From Lachnospiraceae bacterium (GTDB lineage Bacteria; Bacillota; Clostridia; Lachnospirales; Lachnospiraceae): a stretch of 64,000 bases of DNA. Numbering within the stretch: position 1 is the stretch's first letter; every line of letters begins with the position of its first letter. The stretch covers positions 62,001-126,000 of the forward strand of contig CAJTCV010000014.1 of NCBI GenBank assembly GCA_910574805.1. The letters are read 5' to 3'. The notes below the pieces were generated by a model. It made no database searches. It worked only from the letters and a program-made list of their open reading frames with translations, and was not told where the DNA came from. Position numbers and translations under genes: made by a program. Positions 48,408-56,567 of the stretch are shown here, piece after piece.

Positions 48408-49076
48408 TCAGTCGATCCGATAACCGATGCCCCGGACTGTCTGTATGCGAACAGAACTTCCCACTGTCTTCAGCCGTCTTCTCAGGAAATGAATATAGTT
48501 GTCCAGATTTCCTTCTTCCACATCACTGTCCATGCCCCACACCTTCGTCAGCAGGATTGTTCTTGACAGCGTCTGTCCGGGGCTTCTGAGAAAGGCTTCC
48601 AGAAGCGCACCCTCCCGGCTGGATACACTGCAGAAGCCCTCCGGACCAGTCAGTGTTTTTTCTTCCACATGATAAATAAGATCCTCCAGTGTCAGTTGTT
48701 CATTCAGCAGGAGCTGCCGGGGGCGGCGGGTTACGCAGCGGATGCGCGCCATCAGTTCTTCAAAGGCAAAAGGTTTGACCAGGTAGTCATCTGCGCCCAG
48801 ATCCAGCCCGGTGACCTTGTCATCCAGCGTACCCAGAGCGGTGATCAGGATGACCGGAGTCTGGTCTCCTGCTTCCCGCATCTGCCGCAGTACTTCCGTG
48901 CCGCTGATCCGGGGGAGCATCCGGTCCAGAAGGATCAGATCATGGATGTGCTCTCCAATATAATAAAGTGCCTCTTCGCCGTCCCGGCAGGAGTCCGTCA
49001 GGAATCCCTCGTCTTTCAGCTGAAAGGCCAGGGATTGATTCAGTTTTTCGTCGTCTTCCACAAGCAGGATTCTCAT
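48408..49076 (-). CDS. OmpR-family response regulator
   Basis: 222 aa. The receiver domain has the acidic pair Glu7-Asp8-Asp9, phospho-acceptor Asp51 in LILLDRMLP and the Lys of VKPFAFEEL. The C-terminal winged helix covers about residues 125-222 (VSSREGALLEAFLRSPGQTLSR, then TVRGIGYRID). Its promoter carries the same direct-repeat site as two other promoters in the locus, so autoregulation is likely. Start ATG at 49076 on the minus strand. Confidence 0.95.
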   Translation of the reverse strand: MRILLVEDDEKLNQSLAFQLKDEGFLTDSCRDGEEALYYIGEHIHDLILLDRMLPRISGTEVLRQMREAGDQTPVILITALGTLDDKVTGLDLGADDYLVKPFAFEELMARIRCVTRRPRQLLLNEQLTLEDLIYHVEEKTLTGPEGFCSVSSREGALLEAFLRSPGQTLSRTILLTKVWGMDSDVEEGNLDNYIHFLRRRLKTVGSSVRIQTVRGIGYRID

Positions 49077-49128
49077 AATGTGTCTCCCGGATTTTCCTCT
49101 GAATCTGGTACAGGGGTATTTGTATCAT

Positions 49129-49162
49129 ATTATAGCACAGAAATCTTAAAAAAATCTCTAAA
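49129..49162 (-). promoter_or_regulatory. Response regulator promoter with direct-repeat operator
   Basis: Reading the minus strand: TTTAGAGA (49162-49155), 3 bp, TTTTAAGA (49151-49144), 9 bp, TATAAT (49134-49129). The half-sites replace a -35 box. Same layout as 49237-49270 and 49939-49972. Confidence 0.8.
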
Positions 49163-49236
49163 TACCTGTGTAATTTTCCAGTGTAACACAGAATAAGAAA
49201 TGCTGCTATAAATATTTGACTGCTGTTTCGCTCTTC

Positions 49237-49270
49237 CTTAGAGAAAATTTAGAGATGGATCTGTTATGAT
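49237..49270 (+). promoter_or_regulatory. Promoter of the decayed lipoprotein gene with direct-repeat operator
   Basis: CTTAGAGA (49237-49244), AAA, TTTAGAGA (49248-49255), 9 bp, TATGAT (49265-49270). Confidence 0.8.
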
Positions 49271-49311
49271 ATTCCTGTAGGATTCAGGGAACACAGGAGG
49301 GAGATCAGGTG

Positions 49312-49880
49312 ATGCAGAAAAGAATCAAAGTGTGGTTGGGAATTCTGATGGCGGGGGTTCTGTGTCTTTCACAGGGCTGGGGGGACAGAAGCAGCACCGG
49401 ACAGGAAGCGGGACAGGGATCTTTTGCAGCTGCAGAACAGGAGAATGTACTTTATCTGGTATACAGCGGAGGGATTTGCCGTCATGTACTGGGAGGTCTG
49501 GTTATGGAACAGCTGTCGGACGGAACGCCGGACAGAGAGAAACGGATCGAGTTTCTCCAGAGTGCCAGGCGTATCTATGAGGCGGAGACTACAGGATTTC
49601 GTGAAGAAGAGCTGGAAGACCTTCGTGAGGATGGCAGAGAGGGCCGACAGCCGGGCGATGCTGGAGAAGACATGGTTTCTGGAACAGCATCCACGAATGC
49701 GCTTAATGCTGCAATGGAGACTCAGAAATCTGGGGCAGATGTGACCTGTGGGATGGACGGTGAGTTCAATACAGTCAGTACACTGGCATACGCGAGCTTG
49801 GCATCAAAGCCGTAAACGGAAGTGCAGATGTAGATGATACAGTGGACAAGATTCAGAAAAAGGCAGCAATCCGTTTGTCC
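49312..49880 (+). pseudogene. Miniature decayed copy of the solute-binding lipoprotein gene
   Basis: ATG 49312 with AGGAGGGAG upstream opens a 167-codon frame made of short blocks from the two downstream 780-aa paralogs. A signal peptide is followed by QGW at 21-23, where the paralogs have QGC or SGC with the lipid-accepting Cys23, so acylation is lost. Next come CRHVLGGLVMEQL (matching YRHAIGGSTVEQV), ARRIYEAETTGF (matching AKRIYEAEIAGI) and MDGEFNTVSTLA (matching LDGDFNMISTLA). After the TAA at 49815 the paralogous C terminus resumes in another frame (GIKAVNGSADVDD, KKAAI). Hundreds of codons between blocks are gone. Confidence 0.8.
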
Positions 49881-49938
49881 GGTCGGGGGAGAAACGATGG
49901 CTCCAGGAACAGCATCGTTTCCATGGGAAACATGCCAT

Positions 49939-49972
49939 TTTAGAGACAGTTTAGAGATTTGCCTGCTATAAT
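49939..49972 (+). promoter_or_regulatory. Promoter of the lipoprotein/ABC operon with direct-repeat operator
   Basis: TTTAGAGA (49939-49946), CAG, TTTAGAGA (49950-49957), 9 bp, TATAAT (49967-49972). The two half-sites are identical and 11 bp apart. Confidence 0.85.
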
Positions 49973-50052
49973 AGGCGTCAGAGGTGGGAGTTCCCTGCCG
50001 GTGTGCAGGAAGAGTGAGATGAGGAGGTCGCGGAAAGGAGAGGACTTCAGGA

Positions 50053-52392
50053 ATGAAGAAGAGAACAGGAAGATGGATTGCATGCCTTCTGGTGTGCATC
50101 ATGATGCTTCTGCAGGGGTGCGGGAGCAGAGAAAACCGCCCTGCCGGGGAGCAGGGCAGCGGGAGCGGGGCCGGCGGGGCACAGGCCTCGACGGAAGAAG
50201 GGCGAAACGGCGGAGGCGAACGGAGCATGGGACGCTATCTGGAGAAGGAGATGACGCTTCCGGAAGATGTGACGGTGGTCAGCTATCCGACGATGTGTCT
50301 GCAGAAACTGGAGACAGGAGCGCTTATGCTGATTGAAAAGACAGCAGGTGTGTATGTATCGGAGGACAACGGCGAGAGCTGGAGCTCCAGAGAAGCGCCA
50401 TGGCTTCGGGAGCTTCGGGAACGGTATATCTCCAGCATGGCTATTGGACCGGATGGCTCTGTGGCTCTGATCTATATCCAGTCCGGAGAGGAAGGAGAGG
50501 ACGACGGCTATTATTCGGTGGGACTCTATGTGGATCCGGACGGAAATCAGACCATTGTGGAGGCGCCCAATGGAGAAACGCTCCATCGGTTTTCCTTTGG
50601 AAATGACGGCCGTCTCTACGGGAGTACCATGGAGTACGGGATGTATGTCATGGATCCGGTGAAAGGAGAGGCAGAGCGGCTGTATGAAGTGGAAGGGCTG
50701 TCAGATCTTGTCTGCTTTACGGAGCAGTATATGATCGATATCACCAGCCGGGGGCTGTTGTTTTATGATATGGAAAATGAGATGGTAACGGACGGCGACC
50801 AGGTGCTGCAGGATTTTATAGAGGAAACTGTGGGAGACGGGATCGGTTCCAATTCCGGTTCGTTTGAAGTGGTCATGGTTCCCGGGGAAGAGAAGGATGT
50901 GATCTGTTTTGCCTGTGAGAGTGGACTGTACCGTCATGCAATCGGCGGTTCAACTGTGGAACAGGTGCTGGAAGGGAGCTTAAGCTCCCTGGGAGATCCC
51001 ATGATGAGTCTTGCCGGGATGGTGGTTCTGCCGGACAATGAATTTGCCATTCTCTATACCAATGGGAGAATGTATCGTTATGTCTATGATCCGGATATCC
51101 CGACGATTCCGGATCAGCAGGTGGGGATCTACAGCCTGACTGAGAATTATGCCATTCGTCAGGCAGTCAGCCTGTTCCAGAAGCAGCATCCGGAGGTATA
51201 TGTCCGATATGAGATCGGCATGACCTCAGGAAGCGGTATGACCACTGAGGATGCCATCAAGAATCTGAACACCCGGATCATGTCCGGTTCGGGACCGGAT
51301 CTTCTGGTGCTGGATGGTCTCCCCAGATATTCTTATGAGGAAAAAGGCGTGCTTATGGATCTGAGTGAGATTGCCGCCGGTATGAGCGGGGAGGATACAC
51401 TGTTTCCAAACCTTGTGGAAGCATGTCGGGAAGAGGGAAAGCTTTACTACCTTCCGCTCCGGTTCCGGCTTCCGCTTTTTCTGGGAGACGAAGGGACGAC
51501 AGAAAAAGTCACGGATCTGACCAGTCTGGCGGATACGGTGGAAGAACTGCGGAAAGAGAATCCGGATGGACTGCTGACGGGTCTGACCACAGAAGACAAG
51601 ACGCTGCGCACGCTGGGAATTGTCTGTTCCGGTGCCTGGACCGATCCGAAGACCGGTTCCATCAATCAGGAAAAGCTGAAGGACTTTCTGACACAGGCAA
51701 AGCGGATCTACGAGGCAGAGATCGCCGGGATCGAAGAAGAGGAACAGATGGAATATAAAAAACATTATGAAAGCAGTCTGAACTGGGCCGACGCCATGGA
51801 ATATTTTGCAGATGCGTCCAGCGGAGGTCTCAGCATTGCCATGGGGGAACAGAAAATCGGTCTTGGAATGGTCCATATGCTGGATGGAGATTTTAACATG
51901 ATCAGTACGCTGGCAGATCAGGAAGAAGATTTTGCATTCGGTCTCTGGCAGGGACAGGTTCAGAACGGTTTCATTCCAAGAGGAATGATCGGGATCTGCA
52001 ACGGGTCACAGGAAAACGGGCCTGCGCTTGATTTCTTCCGGTTCCTGTATGGGAGAGAGCTGCAGGATATCGAGGTGTCTACGGGACTTCCGGTTAACAT
52101 GGCCTCTTTTGAACATCTGAAGGAGAATCCGAGAGAGGAGGATATGGGAGTCAGTATCGGGACCTCCGGGCCGGACGGAAACAGCTTCAGTCTGGATATC
52201 AGATGGAGCTCAGAAGAACATTTTCGGGAACTGAAGGATATGGCCGGGGCTGCATCCGCAGTGTGCGCCGGAGACAGCATGATTGAAGAAGTTGTGTATG
52301 AGGTCGGACAGAAAGCATTAAATGGAAGTGCTGGCGTGGACGATGCAGTGTCAGAGATTCTGAAGAAAGCGGCGATTTATCTGGCAGAATAG
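50053..52392 (+). CDS. Lipoprotein: Asp-box/propeller-like N-terminal half fused to a family 1 solute-binding protein
   Basis: 779 aa. A signal peptide with lipobox LLQGC (Cys23) predicts an outer-face lipoprotein. A Gly/Ser-rich linker follows. Residues about 60-350 contain an Asp-box (SEDNGESW) and repeated beta-strand segments (DGRLYGSTMEYGMYVMDP, GLYRHAIGGSTVEQVLEG), suggesting a BNR-like propeller. From about residue 355 (IYSLTENYAIRQAVSLFQKQHPEVYVRYE) it reads as an extracellular solute-binding protein of the carbohydrate type, including GSGPDLLVLDG and a helical C terminus ending ILKKAAIYLAE. AGGAATG is near the start, with AGGAGA further upstream. First intact gene of the operon, and paralogous along its whole length to the next gene. 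The bound ligand is unknown. Confidence 0.82.
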   Translation: MKKRTGRWIACLLVCIMMLLQGCGSRENRPAGEQGSGSGAGGAQASTEEGRNGGGERSMGRYLEKEMTLPEDVTVVSYPTMCLQKLETGALMLIEKTAGVYVSEDNGESWSSREAPWLRELRERYISSMAIGPDGSVALIYIQSGEEGEDDGYYSVGLYVDPDGNQTIVEAPNGETLHRFSFGNDGRLYGSTMEYGMYVMDPVKGEAERLYEVEGLSDLVCFTEQYMIDITSRGLLFYDMENEMVTDGDQVLQDFIEETVGDGIGSNSGSFEVVMVPGEEKDVICFACESGLYRHAIGGSTVEQVLEGSLSSLGDPMMSLAGMVVLPDNEFAILYTNGRMYRYVYDPDIPTIPDQQVGIYSLTENYAIRQAVSLFQKQHPEVYVRYEIGMTSGSGMTTEDAIKNLNTRIMSGSGPDLLVLDGLPRYSYEEKGVLMDLSEIAAGMSGEDTLFPNLVEACREEGKLYYLPLRFRLPLFLGDEGTTEKVTDLTSLADTVEELRKENPDGLLTGLTTEDKTLRTLGIVCSGAWTDPKTGSINQEKLKDFLTQAKRIYEAEIAGIEEEEQMEYKKHYESSLNWADAMEYFADASSGGLSIAMGEQKIGLGMVHMLDGDFNMISTLADQEEDFAFGLWQGQVQNGFIPRGMIGICNGSQENGPALDFFRFLYGRELQDIEVSTGLPVNMASFEHLKENPREEDMGVSIGTSGPDGNSFSLDIRWSSEEHFRELKDMAGAASAVCAGDSMIEEVVYEVGQKALNGSAGVDDAVSEILKKAAIYLAE

Positions 52393-52403
52393 AGGAGCAG
52401 GAA

Positions 52404-54728
52404 ATGATAAACGGAATGAGGATCAGGAGTCTGGCAGTCCTGTGTGCAGTGGTCCTGTCTGCATCAGGGTGCGGGACGGGACAGGCAGGGGGACAGGAAG
52501 ACCGTCCGGCAGCTTTGGAGGAAGGCGCCATGGGAAGATATGTGGAGACATTCTATGAGCTGCCGGAAGAGATAAACCGGAATGGGGGATTGAACTGGCT
52601 GTCAGATGGGACTCTTACCATCATCAGTTTCGGAGAGGGACTCTATCGGTCCGGAGATGGGGGACAGACATGGGAAAAAGAGGAGACAGCGTGGTTTCCC
52701 ATGATTCAGGATGTATATTGCCTGGCGGCAGTCATGGGGCCGGACGGAACGGTGGCTGCTTCCTGCTCCGGAGTGATGCCGAAGGCGGCAGAAGAGGCCT
52801 GTACGCAGGAGCTGCCGGAAGCATGGGAAGGAAATTACCTCGTCTTCGGGATGCCTGACGGGACGGTAAAGACCGTTGCTCCAGGTTTTACGCAGGAAGA
52901 CGGAAACTGCATTGAGTCCTTTATATTCAAGGAAGACGGAAGACTCTTTGCAGGGGATATGCAAGGAAAAGTCTATGAAGTAAATATGGAGAAGGAGAGT
53001 TTTCGGGAACTTTTTATGGCAGAGCGTTCTGTGGGATGCATGGATTTTTCCGGAGATACACTGATGGCAGTGGGACATGACCGGCTGTATCTGTATGATC
53101 TTCAGGAGGATATGCTGCTTCCTCAGGACGGGACCGTGGATGCGTTCATCAGACAGGCGCTCACGGAGGGAACTGTGTCATATACAGGCGGAGGATATCC
53201 GCTGACAGTATCCGGGAGCGGGGAAAAAGATGTGATCTATCTCGCCTGCAGGAACGGGATGTACCGGCATGTGCTGGGCGGGAGTGCGATGGAGCAGGTC
53301 ATCGACGGGGCGCTCAGTACACTGGGGGATTCGCCTGCCGTCATCTATCGTGTGAAGGTACTGGAAGAGCAGGAATTTCTGATTGCCTGTGCGCCGTCGG
53401 TGGGTCTGGTACGCTGCAAATTTGATGAGGGGATCCCGGCCATGCCGGATAAGGAGCTCCGGATCTACAGCCTGAGAGAGAACCGAAGTGTAAGGCAGGC
53501 AATGACCGACTATAAAAGAACACATACAAACCTGTATATCCGGTATGAAGTGGGGCTGGACGGAGAAAACGGGATGACGGAAGAAGATGCGCTGAAGAGA
53601 CTGAATACACAGGTGCTGGCAGGAGAGGGACCGGATGTGCTGCTGCTGGATGGGCTTCCTGTAGATACCTGGATCGGGAAAGGCATGCTGCTGGATCTTC
53701 GCCCTGTCCTGGAGGATCTGGATGGAGAGGATGAGCTGTTTTGGAATGTGGTGGAAGGCTTCGCGGAGGCAGACGGTGCAGTCTATGCAATGCCTGTGTG
53801 TATCCGGGTGCCGCTTCTGGTCGGGGATCGGGATCTGGTCGGCGGGATGGAGGATCTTGAGAGTATCGCGGAGCAGGCGGAACAGCTCCGCAGGGAATAT
53901 CCGGAGGGCGGAATCTTCGGGATCCATGATGCCGAAACCATGCTCCGGCTGTTCGGCATGGTGTCCTCCGGCGCATGGGTGGAGGATGACGGTCGGATGG
54001 ATGAGGCAGCAGTTACGGAGTTCCTGGAGCTGACGAAGCGTATCTATGATGCGGAGATGGCGGGGGCTGTACCGGAGCAGGTGGAGCGCCTGGAGGAGGA
54101 AGCAGAAGAGATGGCTTCCTATGGTACGGATCCGGTGCAGTATCGGATGGAGGTATGCGGCAATGTACTCCGGATCCCCCAGGGATATGCCGCAGTTGCG
54201 GGAGGCTATGTGGATGGGATTCAGCTCTGTCTGGACAATGTGACTTCTGTGCTGCGTATGGGAGACAGGCTGGATTACCGGATCCTGAGCGGACAGGTGC
54301 CGGATGCTTTCCTTCCGGCTGCCGTTGTGGGAATCCGTTCAGGGACGGAACGTCAGGAGGAGGCAGAGGAATTTGTCCGCCTGATGTTCAGCGCGAATAC
54401 ACAGGAAAATATATCTGAAGGTTTTCCGGTAAACCGGTCTGCCTATGAAATACATTTTCAGCTTTATGAGGAAAATTCCGGCAACGGGAGCATGATGCTC
54501 CCCATGGAGGACGGGACAGAACAGGAGATCGAGCTGTACTGGCCGGATCAGAATGAGCGGGAGACATTTACAGAATATGTGGAGACACTGAAAACTCCGG
54601 TGCTGTCAGACGACTATCTGTGCGGCCTGGTGTACGAGAGCGGAGTGAAAGTACTGGAGGGCGAGCGCAGTGCAGAGGAAGGAGCGGCCGAGATTGTTAA
54701 AAAAGCATCCATCTATCTGGCAGAGTGA
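52404..54728 (+). CDS. Second propeller/solute-binding fusion lipoprotein (paralog)
   Basis: 774 aa, tandem paralog of the preceding protein, with Cys23 after SASG as the lipobox. It has an Asp-box SGDGGQTW and the same block order: YRHVLGGSAMEQVIDG, IYSLRENRSVRQAM, GEGPDVLLLDGLP, KRIYDAEMAGA and a final IVKKASIYLAE. Divergence is marked in the sensor half, so ligand or interaction partner may differ. GAGGAGCAGGAA precedes ATG 52404, 12 bp after the previous stop. Its 3' end abuts the first permease. Confidence 0.82.
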   Translation: MINGMRIRSLAVLCAVVLSASGCGTGQAGGQEDRPAALEEGAMGRYVETFYELPEEINRNGGLNWLSDGTLTIISFGEGLYRSGDGGQTWEKEETAWFPMIQDVYCLAAVMGPDGTVAASCSGVMPKAAEEACTQELPEAWEGNYLVFGMPDGTVKTVAPGFTQEDGNCIESFIFKEDGRLFAGDMQGKVYEVNMEKESFRELFMAERSVGCMDFSGDTLMAVGHDRLYLYDLQEDMLLPQDGTVDAFIRQALTEGTVSYTGGGYPLTVSGSGEKDVIYLACRNGMYRHVLGGSAMEQVIDGALSTLGDSPAVIYRVKVLEEQEFLIACAPSVGLVRCKFDEGIPAMPDKELRIYSLRENRSVRQAMTDYKRTHTNLYIRYEVGLDGENGMTEEDALKRLNTQVLAGEGPDVLLLDGLPVDTWIGKGMLLDLRPVLEDLDGEDELFWNVVEGFAEADGAVYAMPVCIRVPLLVGDRDLVGGMEDLESIAEQAEQLRREYPEGGIFGIHDAETMLRLFGMVSSGAWVEDDGRMDEAAVTEFLELTKRIYDAEMAGAVPEQVERLEEEAEEMASYGTDPVQYRMEVCGNVLRIPQGYAAVAGGYVDGIQLCLDNVTSVLRMGDRLDYRILSGQVPDAFLPAAVVGIRSGTERQEEAEEFVRLMFSANTQENISEGFPVNRSAYEIHFQLYEENSGNGSMMLPMEDGTEQEIELYWPDQNERETFTEYVETLKTPVLSDDYLCGLVYESGVKVLEGERSAEEGAAEIVKKASIYLAE

Positions 54729-54750
54729 GAAAGCCCGGAAGAAGCATCCG

Positions 54751-55638
54751 GTGCCGGCCTGTCAGTCCGGGGGAGGAGCCATCATCCATCGAAGCCGATA
54801 TGCCTGGATCTGGTTTATGCTTCCAAGTGTGGCAGGAGTTGTGATCTTTGTGCTGCTCCCTTTTCTGGATGTGGTACGCCGCTCTTTTGTTACAGCGGTC
54901 ACACAGGAGTGGATCGGCTTTCGCAACTATAAGATCATCTTTTCCAACCAGGCCTTTGGGCTGGCAGTGAAAAATACAGTGCGTTTTACACTGGTCTGTC
55001 TTCCGCTTCTGATCGGGATCGGGTTGTTTCTGTCCGTGCAGCTGAGCCGCTTAAAAGAGATGCAGCTGATCAAATCCCTGTTTCTGTTTCCCATGGCCAT
55101 GCCTGCGGCGACGGTGGTGCTCATCTGGAAGATGATGTTCTCCAGACAGGGATTTTTAAACGGATGGCTTATGGGAGCCGGATTCCCTGGAGATGGGGCG
55201 CTTCCTGACTATATGGGGACCAGTGCCGCTTTCTGGGTACTGGTCTTCAGCTACATCTGGAAAAATCTGGGCTATACCATGGTTCTCTGGCTGGCCGGGA
55301 TCTTTTCCGTATCCACGGATCTGACAGAGGCGGCAAGGGTGGACGGAGCTACGGACCGTCAGTGCTTCTGGCGTGTGGTATTTCCGAATCTGAAGGGTTC
55401 TCTGTACACGATCACAGTCCTTTCTTTTCTGAATTCTTTTAAAGTGTTTCGGGAGGCGTATCTGGTGGCCGGCTCTTATCCTCATGAGAGCATGTATCTG
55501 CTGCAGCATCTGTTCAACAACTGGTTTGTGAATCTGGAGCTGGATAAGATGGCAGCCGCCGCAGTCTGTACAGGGACGGTACTGTTCGGTGTAATTCTCC
55601 TGCTGCAGAGGCTGTGGGATCAGGAGGAAGATGTGTAA
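54751..55638 (+). CDS. ABC transporter permease, MalF/UgpA-like
   Basis: One of two integral membrane subunits of a sugar-type importer, with six helices and the EAA loop EAARVDGATDRQCFWRVVFPNLKG near residue 190. The start is uncertain. I give GTG 54751 (295 aa) with a weak GGAAGAAG site. GTG 54670 has GGAGGG upstream but overlaps the conserved end of the previous gene by 59 bp. The best site, GGGGGAGGAG at 54769-54778, is followed by ATC codons at 54781 and 54784 rather than a standard start. Translation coupled to the lipoprotein is likely. Confidence 0.85.
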   Translation: MPACQSGGGAIIHRSRYAWIWFMLPSVAGVVIFVLLPFLDVVRRSFVTAVTQEWIGFRNYKIIFSNQAFGLAVKNTVRFTLVCLPLLIGIGLFLSVQLSRLKEMQLIKSLFLFPMAMPAATVVLIWKMMFSRQGFLNGWLMGAGFPGDGALPDYMGTSAAFWVLVFSYIWKNLGYTMVLWLAGIFSVSTDLTEAARVDGATDRQCFWRVVFPNLKGSLYTITVLSFLNSFKVFREAYLVAGSYPHESMYLLQHLFNNWFVNLELDKMAAAAVCTGTVLFGVILLLQRLWDQEEDV

Positions 55639-55688
55639 GGTCGATGTCGGGTGAAAAGGAAAAATGGTATGTTCAGGAGGTGTTTTGG

Positions 55689-56561
55689 GTGCAAAACGGA
55701 GAGAAAAGGATATGGAGAAAGCTGCAGAGGACTGCGATAAAATGTCTGCTTCTTCTGCTGGGGGCGGTCTTCTGCGCACCCATTCTGTTTCTGCTGAGCG
55801 GCTCCATTATGAGCCGCTACGAGCTGAGAGAGAGTCTGCTGCCCCTGATGGCGGATACGGACAGGCTGATCTCATGGAGATTCCTTCCTTTCTATCCCAC
55901 TTTCGGGCATTATGCGAAGATCCTGTTCCAGACCCCTCAGTTTTTTATTGTCTTCTGGAATTCCATGAAGATCACCGTGGCTGTCCTTCTGGGGCAGCTG
56001 GTGATCGCAGTTCCGGCGGCGTGGGCTTTTGCGGTGTATCGATTTCGTTTCAGAAAGCTTCTCTTTACGCTGTATGTGGTGTTGATGCTCATGCCCTTCC
56101 AGGTGACCATGCTGTCCAGCTATCTGGTGCTTGACGGACTGGGACTTATGAACCGCCATGGAGCAATTATCCTGCCGGCGATATTCTCCACTTATCCGGT
56201 TTTTCTGATCTACAGGGGATTCTGCGATCTGCCGGGAGGACTGGTGGAGGCAGCCAGGATCGACGGAGCGGGTGAGTGGACGATTTTTGCGAGGCTTGGG
56301 CTTCCGCTGGCCTCCGGAGGCATTCTCTCTGCGGCAGTGCTGGGATTTCTGGAATACTGGAGCCTGATCGAGCAGCCGCTGGCATTTCTGGAAGACCAGT
56401 CCCTGTGGCCCCTGTCTCTGTATCTGCCGGAGATCAGCCTGGAGCAGGCAGGATACTCCTTTGTAGCGTCTGTGATCACGCTGATACCGGCGGTGTTCGT
56501 ATTTTTATCCGGCCGGGAATACTTGGAGCAGGGGATTGTGGCTTCCGCCTTAAAGGAGTGA
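55689..56561 (+). CDS. ABC transporter permease, MalG-like
   Basis: The second permease, 290 aa from GTG 55689, behind CAGGAGGTG. Six helices with the EAA loop EAARIDGAGEWTIFARLGLPLASGG. An upstream in-frame stretch to 55614 overlaps the first permease and lacks a site. No ATPase gene is present in the operon, so a shared MsmK/UgpC-type ATPase elsewhere must energise it if it is an importer. Confidence 0.88.
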   Translation: MQNGEKRIWRKLQRTAIKCLLLLLGAVFCAPILFLLSGSIMSRYELRESLLPLMADTDRLISWRFLPFYPTFGHYAKILFQTPQFFIVFWNSMKITVAVLLGQLVIAVPAAWAFAVYRFRFRKLLFTLYVVLMLMPFQVTMLSSYLVLDGLGLMNRHGAIILPAIFSTYPVFLIYRGFCDLPGGLVEAARIDGAGEWTIFARLGLPLASGGILSAAVLGFLEYWSLIEQPLAFLEDQSLWPLSLYLPEISLEQAGYSFVASVITLIPAVFVFLSGREYLEQGIVASALKE

Positions 56562-56567
56562 AATGCA

